NCBI GenBank assembly: GCA_030144725.1 | Contig: JASKMD010000008.1 | Span: 13,844,915-13,908,914 of the forward strand | Direction of reading: 5' to 3' | Length of the DNA stretch: 64,000 nt | DNA from: Haematococcus lacustris | Taxonomy: Eukaryota > Chlorophyta > Chlorophyceae > Chlamydomonadales > Haematococcaceae | Part shown: piece by piece, positions 61,641 through 64,000 of the stretch | Layout: every line of letters starts with the position of its first letter | Numbering within the stretch: the first letter of the stretch is position 1 | Translations under genes and position numbers: made by a program | Notes under the pieces: generated by a model | Seen by the model: the letters and a program-made list of their open reading frames with translations, nothing else | Database searches by the model: none | Told to the model about the DNA's origin: nothing

Positions 61641-62201
61641 CCCCCCCGGTCAGTAAACGGCCTTGGCTGGACCCGTGGAGGGGGCCTGCATCCCCTGCTG
61701 CAGCACAGCCTCCACACTTGCCTTGCTCGTGCGCCCTTAGCATACCTTAACGGATACTCAGCAGGAAGCAGGTAACGCCCATGGTATATATATATCCCGC
61801 CCTAATAGGAACGTTGCAGTGACCTGATGAGACCAGTGTAGGAGGTTGTGAGCAGTAAGCCATGCTTCTTAAACCGCCGTCGAGCTGCATCCCAAGCTGC
61901 AGGCCCAGGCAACGGCTGTGCGCAGGGTCTGCTACGCGCAGGGTCTTTGCAAACCATGGCAAGCATGGCAGTTACGCTGTGTAGATCCCCTTGTGCCGGG
62001 TACTTGTCCATGGAGCAGGATCATGCACCTCTAGCCAGCGCAAGCATGCAATGTAAACGGTGCGTTGGGGCAAATCAATGTGCAGCGAAAGAGAGGCCGT
62101 CATCACCGTGAAGATTGTGATGCATGGGCGATGCATGCAATGGGCCGGTGCGCCGCTGCCTCCCCTTTCTAGGCGCCAGCATCTTGCTTCACGCCGCAAA
62201 G
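61641..62201. promoter_or_regulatory. RPL7 upstream region
   Basis: No gene is seen. CATACCTTAACGG and a TATATATA run (61784-61793) are present about 400 bases before the RPL7 start, and the promoter should lie between. The 5' untranslated region probably includes CGCCGCAAAG directly before the ATG. Confidence 0.35.
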
Positions 62202-63836
62202 ATGTCTAGCACTATCGTGCCGGAGCTGTTGGCCAAAAAGCAGAAGCGCGATGCTCAATGGCAGGCAGAGAAGGCTGCTGCAGCTCTTGAGGGCCGTAAG
62301 AAGGCAAAGCTGGCACGCAAGGACATCTTCAAGCGTGCAGAGAGCTATGTGCGCGAGTATCGCCAAGAGGCGAGTCCGCAATCGCAGTTGCAGTGAAGGA
62401 AGCAGCCAGGACCAAACAGCTGAAAAGAACGTGATGAGCGGGGTTGACGCAGTGTCCGACGGCGGGCTTGCTCGGGGTCCGCTGACTGCTAAGTGGGAGA
62501 AGTATACGGTGTATCAATGCGCAGGAGGCCGACCTTATTCGCTTGAAGCGTGAGGCAAAGGCCAAGAACGGCTTCTATGTGCCCGCGGAGCACAAGCTGA
62601 TGTTCGTCATCCGCATCAAGGGTCTGAACAAGGTCCACCCCAAGGTGGGTTGCGCTCGTGGATGCGTCCTCAAGCCTTGAACCGGCTATAAGTTTGTCTG
62701 CACCAGTTTTCGCTTCTTGCTTCTGTGGCGCGCAGACTAAGAAGATCCTGCAGCTGCTTCGCTTGAGGCAGATCAACAATGCAATCTTCTTGCGGGTACA
62801 GTTGTGCATACTCAAGTGGTACAGACCCATGAGCTTCAGCCATCCTAGCTCCAGCTGTCACATGTCTGTAGATCAACAAGGCCACCCTTGGCCTGTTGAA
62901 GCGCGTGGAGCCCTACATTGCCTTTGGTTACCCCAACCTCAAGTCAGTCCGTGAGCTTATCTACAAGCGTGGTTTTGGCAAGGTGATTGAGTCCAGCGCA
63001 GACAAGCAGGCTGTGATTTTGAATGGCTCACAGTGTTTCAATCAGAGACTCATGTCCATAGACAACATGACTCAAACTCTGCCTTGTTGACAAGCGCAGA
63101 TTGCTGGCAACCGTGTGCCTCTCACAGACAACAAGCTGATTGAGGAGGTGAGACTGTGAAACAACAAGCTGTCATGGAGCACAGCAGTGGCCTTACAGCA
63201 GGCTTATGCTGGTAGCAAGCGTGATGCAGATGCAGACATGTGTGAGCTGTTGTGTATGGCATCATGCAGCAAGTGCAAAACAATGAGGACAAACACAGCA
63301 GCAACCACTATTTGTCAGCTGGTCTTGGGCAATACTGCCAATACTATGGCATGCACATTCATTGCAATGCATCTGCATTGGCTTTTGCACAGAACCTGGG
63401 CAAGTATGGCATCATCTGCATGGAGGACCTGGTTCACGAGATCTACAAGGTCGGGCCACACTTCAAGGAGGCCAGCAACTTCCTGTGGCCATTCCAGCTG
63501 TCATCCGCAGGTGAGGGCCAGCAGGGTGGTACACTCCAGCAGTGCAGCTGCCACAGTCACAGTGATGCCTTATATAACTGTAAGCGGGCATGTGCCCTGC
63601 CAGTATTAGAGGTAACCCCTTGTTTGTGTCTAGCTTTGTCCATATCCAGTTTTGCACCAGATGACGCAGTTGGCATGCGGCAGAATGGTGCATGTTACCT
63701 CCATGGCCTTCACATGTGATGCGTTTTGGCCCTTGCAGTGGGCGGCATGGACAAGAAGCGCATCCACTATGTGGAGGGTGGCCAGGCAGGCAACCGCGAG
63801 GAGAAGATCAACAACCTGATCCGCAACATGAACTAG
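62202..63836 (+). CDS. RPL7: 60S ribosomal protein L7 (uL30 family)
   Basis: Seven exons: 62202-62369, 62525-62644, 62736-62795, 62872-62982, 63100-63147, 63393-63510 and 63739-63836, giving 240 aa, the usual length. RPL7 is a component of the large cytosolic ribosomal subunit. Motifs in order: a basic coiled N terminus with [128 protein letters not shown] and [11 protein letters not shown]. The first intron starts GC (GAG then GCGAGT). The other donors are GT. The gene is intact. Confidence 0.97.
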
Positions 63837-63986
63837 AGGGGCACGGGTTGCTGCAGGTGCAGCAGGTCAACAGTGGCTGGCAGCCCTGTCAGCTCAGCTG
63901 GTGTGAGCAGCAGCAGCTGGCCGCAGGTTGGGCTCACGGGTTAGGTCACTGTTGCAGGGCTGTGTGGCTTACATCAAGCATCTAGG

Positions 63987-63991
63987 TGTAA
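63987..63991 (+). terminator. RPL7 polyadenylation signal TGTAA
   Basis: TGTAA, the polyadenylation signal used by volvocalean green algae, lies about 150 bases after the RPL7 stop. Confidence 0.6.
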
Positions 63992-64000
63992 GGTCGGTAG

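Overview
The window looks like nuclear DNA of a chlamydomonadalean (volvocalean-type) green alga. Genes are GC-rich and broken into many short exons by GT-AG and a few GC-AG introns. CAG/CTG triplet runs are abundant, a TGTAA polyadenylation signal follows some genes, and the genes themselves are typical of green algae (an octotricopeptide-like organelle RNA-binding protein, a Fused/TIO-type kinase, a gamma-glutamyl hydrolase, ribosomal protein L7). Several repeat proteins remind me of Haematococcus, but I could not check this. There are no operons, ribosome binding sites or other bacterial features.

Layout. 1-1.4 kb holds an LTR end and a frameshifted member of an unknown repeat gene family (a second copy lies at 49.6-50.2 kb). 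1.9-6.4 kb holds a nine-exon gene of unknown function (+). 6.4-20.5 kb is a mobile-element cluster. It has two LINE fragments and a TnpB/Fanzor-like pseudogene whose RuvC-III region is split by a chromodomain Ty3/gypsy element (7529-19792, 169-bp LTRs with no difference seen, 5-bp target duplication). That gypsy element is itself split by an intact Ty1/copia element (8431-14732, 5-bp target duplication). A 500-N assembly gap lies inside the left copia LTR.

21.5-27.3 kb holds an OPR-like gene (+) with a (CTG)34 tract. 28.5-31 kb holds further Fanzor-like remnants and two orphan 3' exons of a minus-strand gene. 31.0-33.2 kb is a complete eight-exon gamma-glutamyl hydrolase gene (-), divergent from a 15-kb Fused kinase gene (+, 33.9-49.2 kb). 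51.3-56.5 kb is an ankyrin-repeat gene (+) with two antisense Fanzor-like remnants in its introns. 57.4-58.9 kb is a small gene whose centre resembles the C-terminal region of Ycf45/SpoIIIAA-like proteins. 61.0-61.6 kb holds another Fanzor-like 3' end, and 62.2-63.8 kb the seven-exon RPL7 gene.

The host genes are unrelated housekeeping, ciliary/cytokinetic and organelle genes with no shared pathway. The most unusual feature is the recurring Fanzor-like (eukaryotic TnpB, RNA-guided nuclease family) remnant. Copies keep a RuvC-III-like C terminus and a conserved, partly palindromic non-coding 3' end, but are truncated at different 5' points. That pattern would fit a 3'-encoded guide-RNA scaffold, but this is inference from sequence only.
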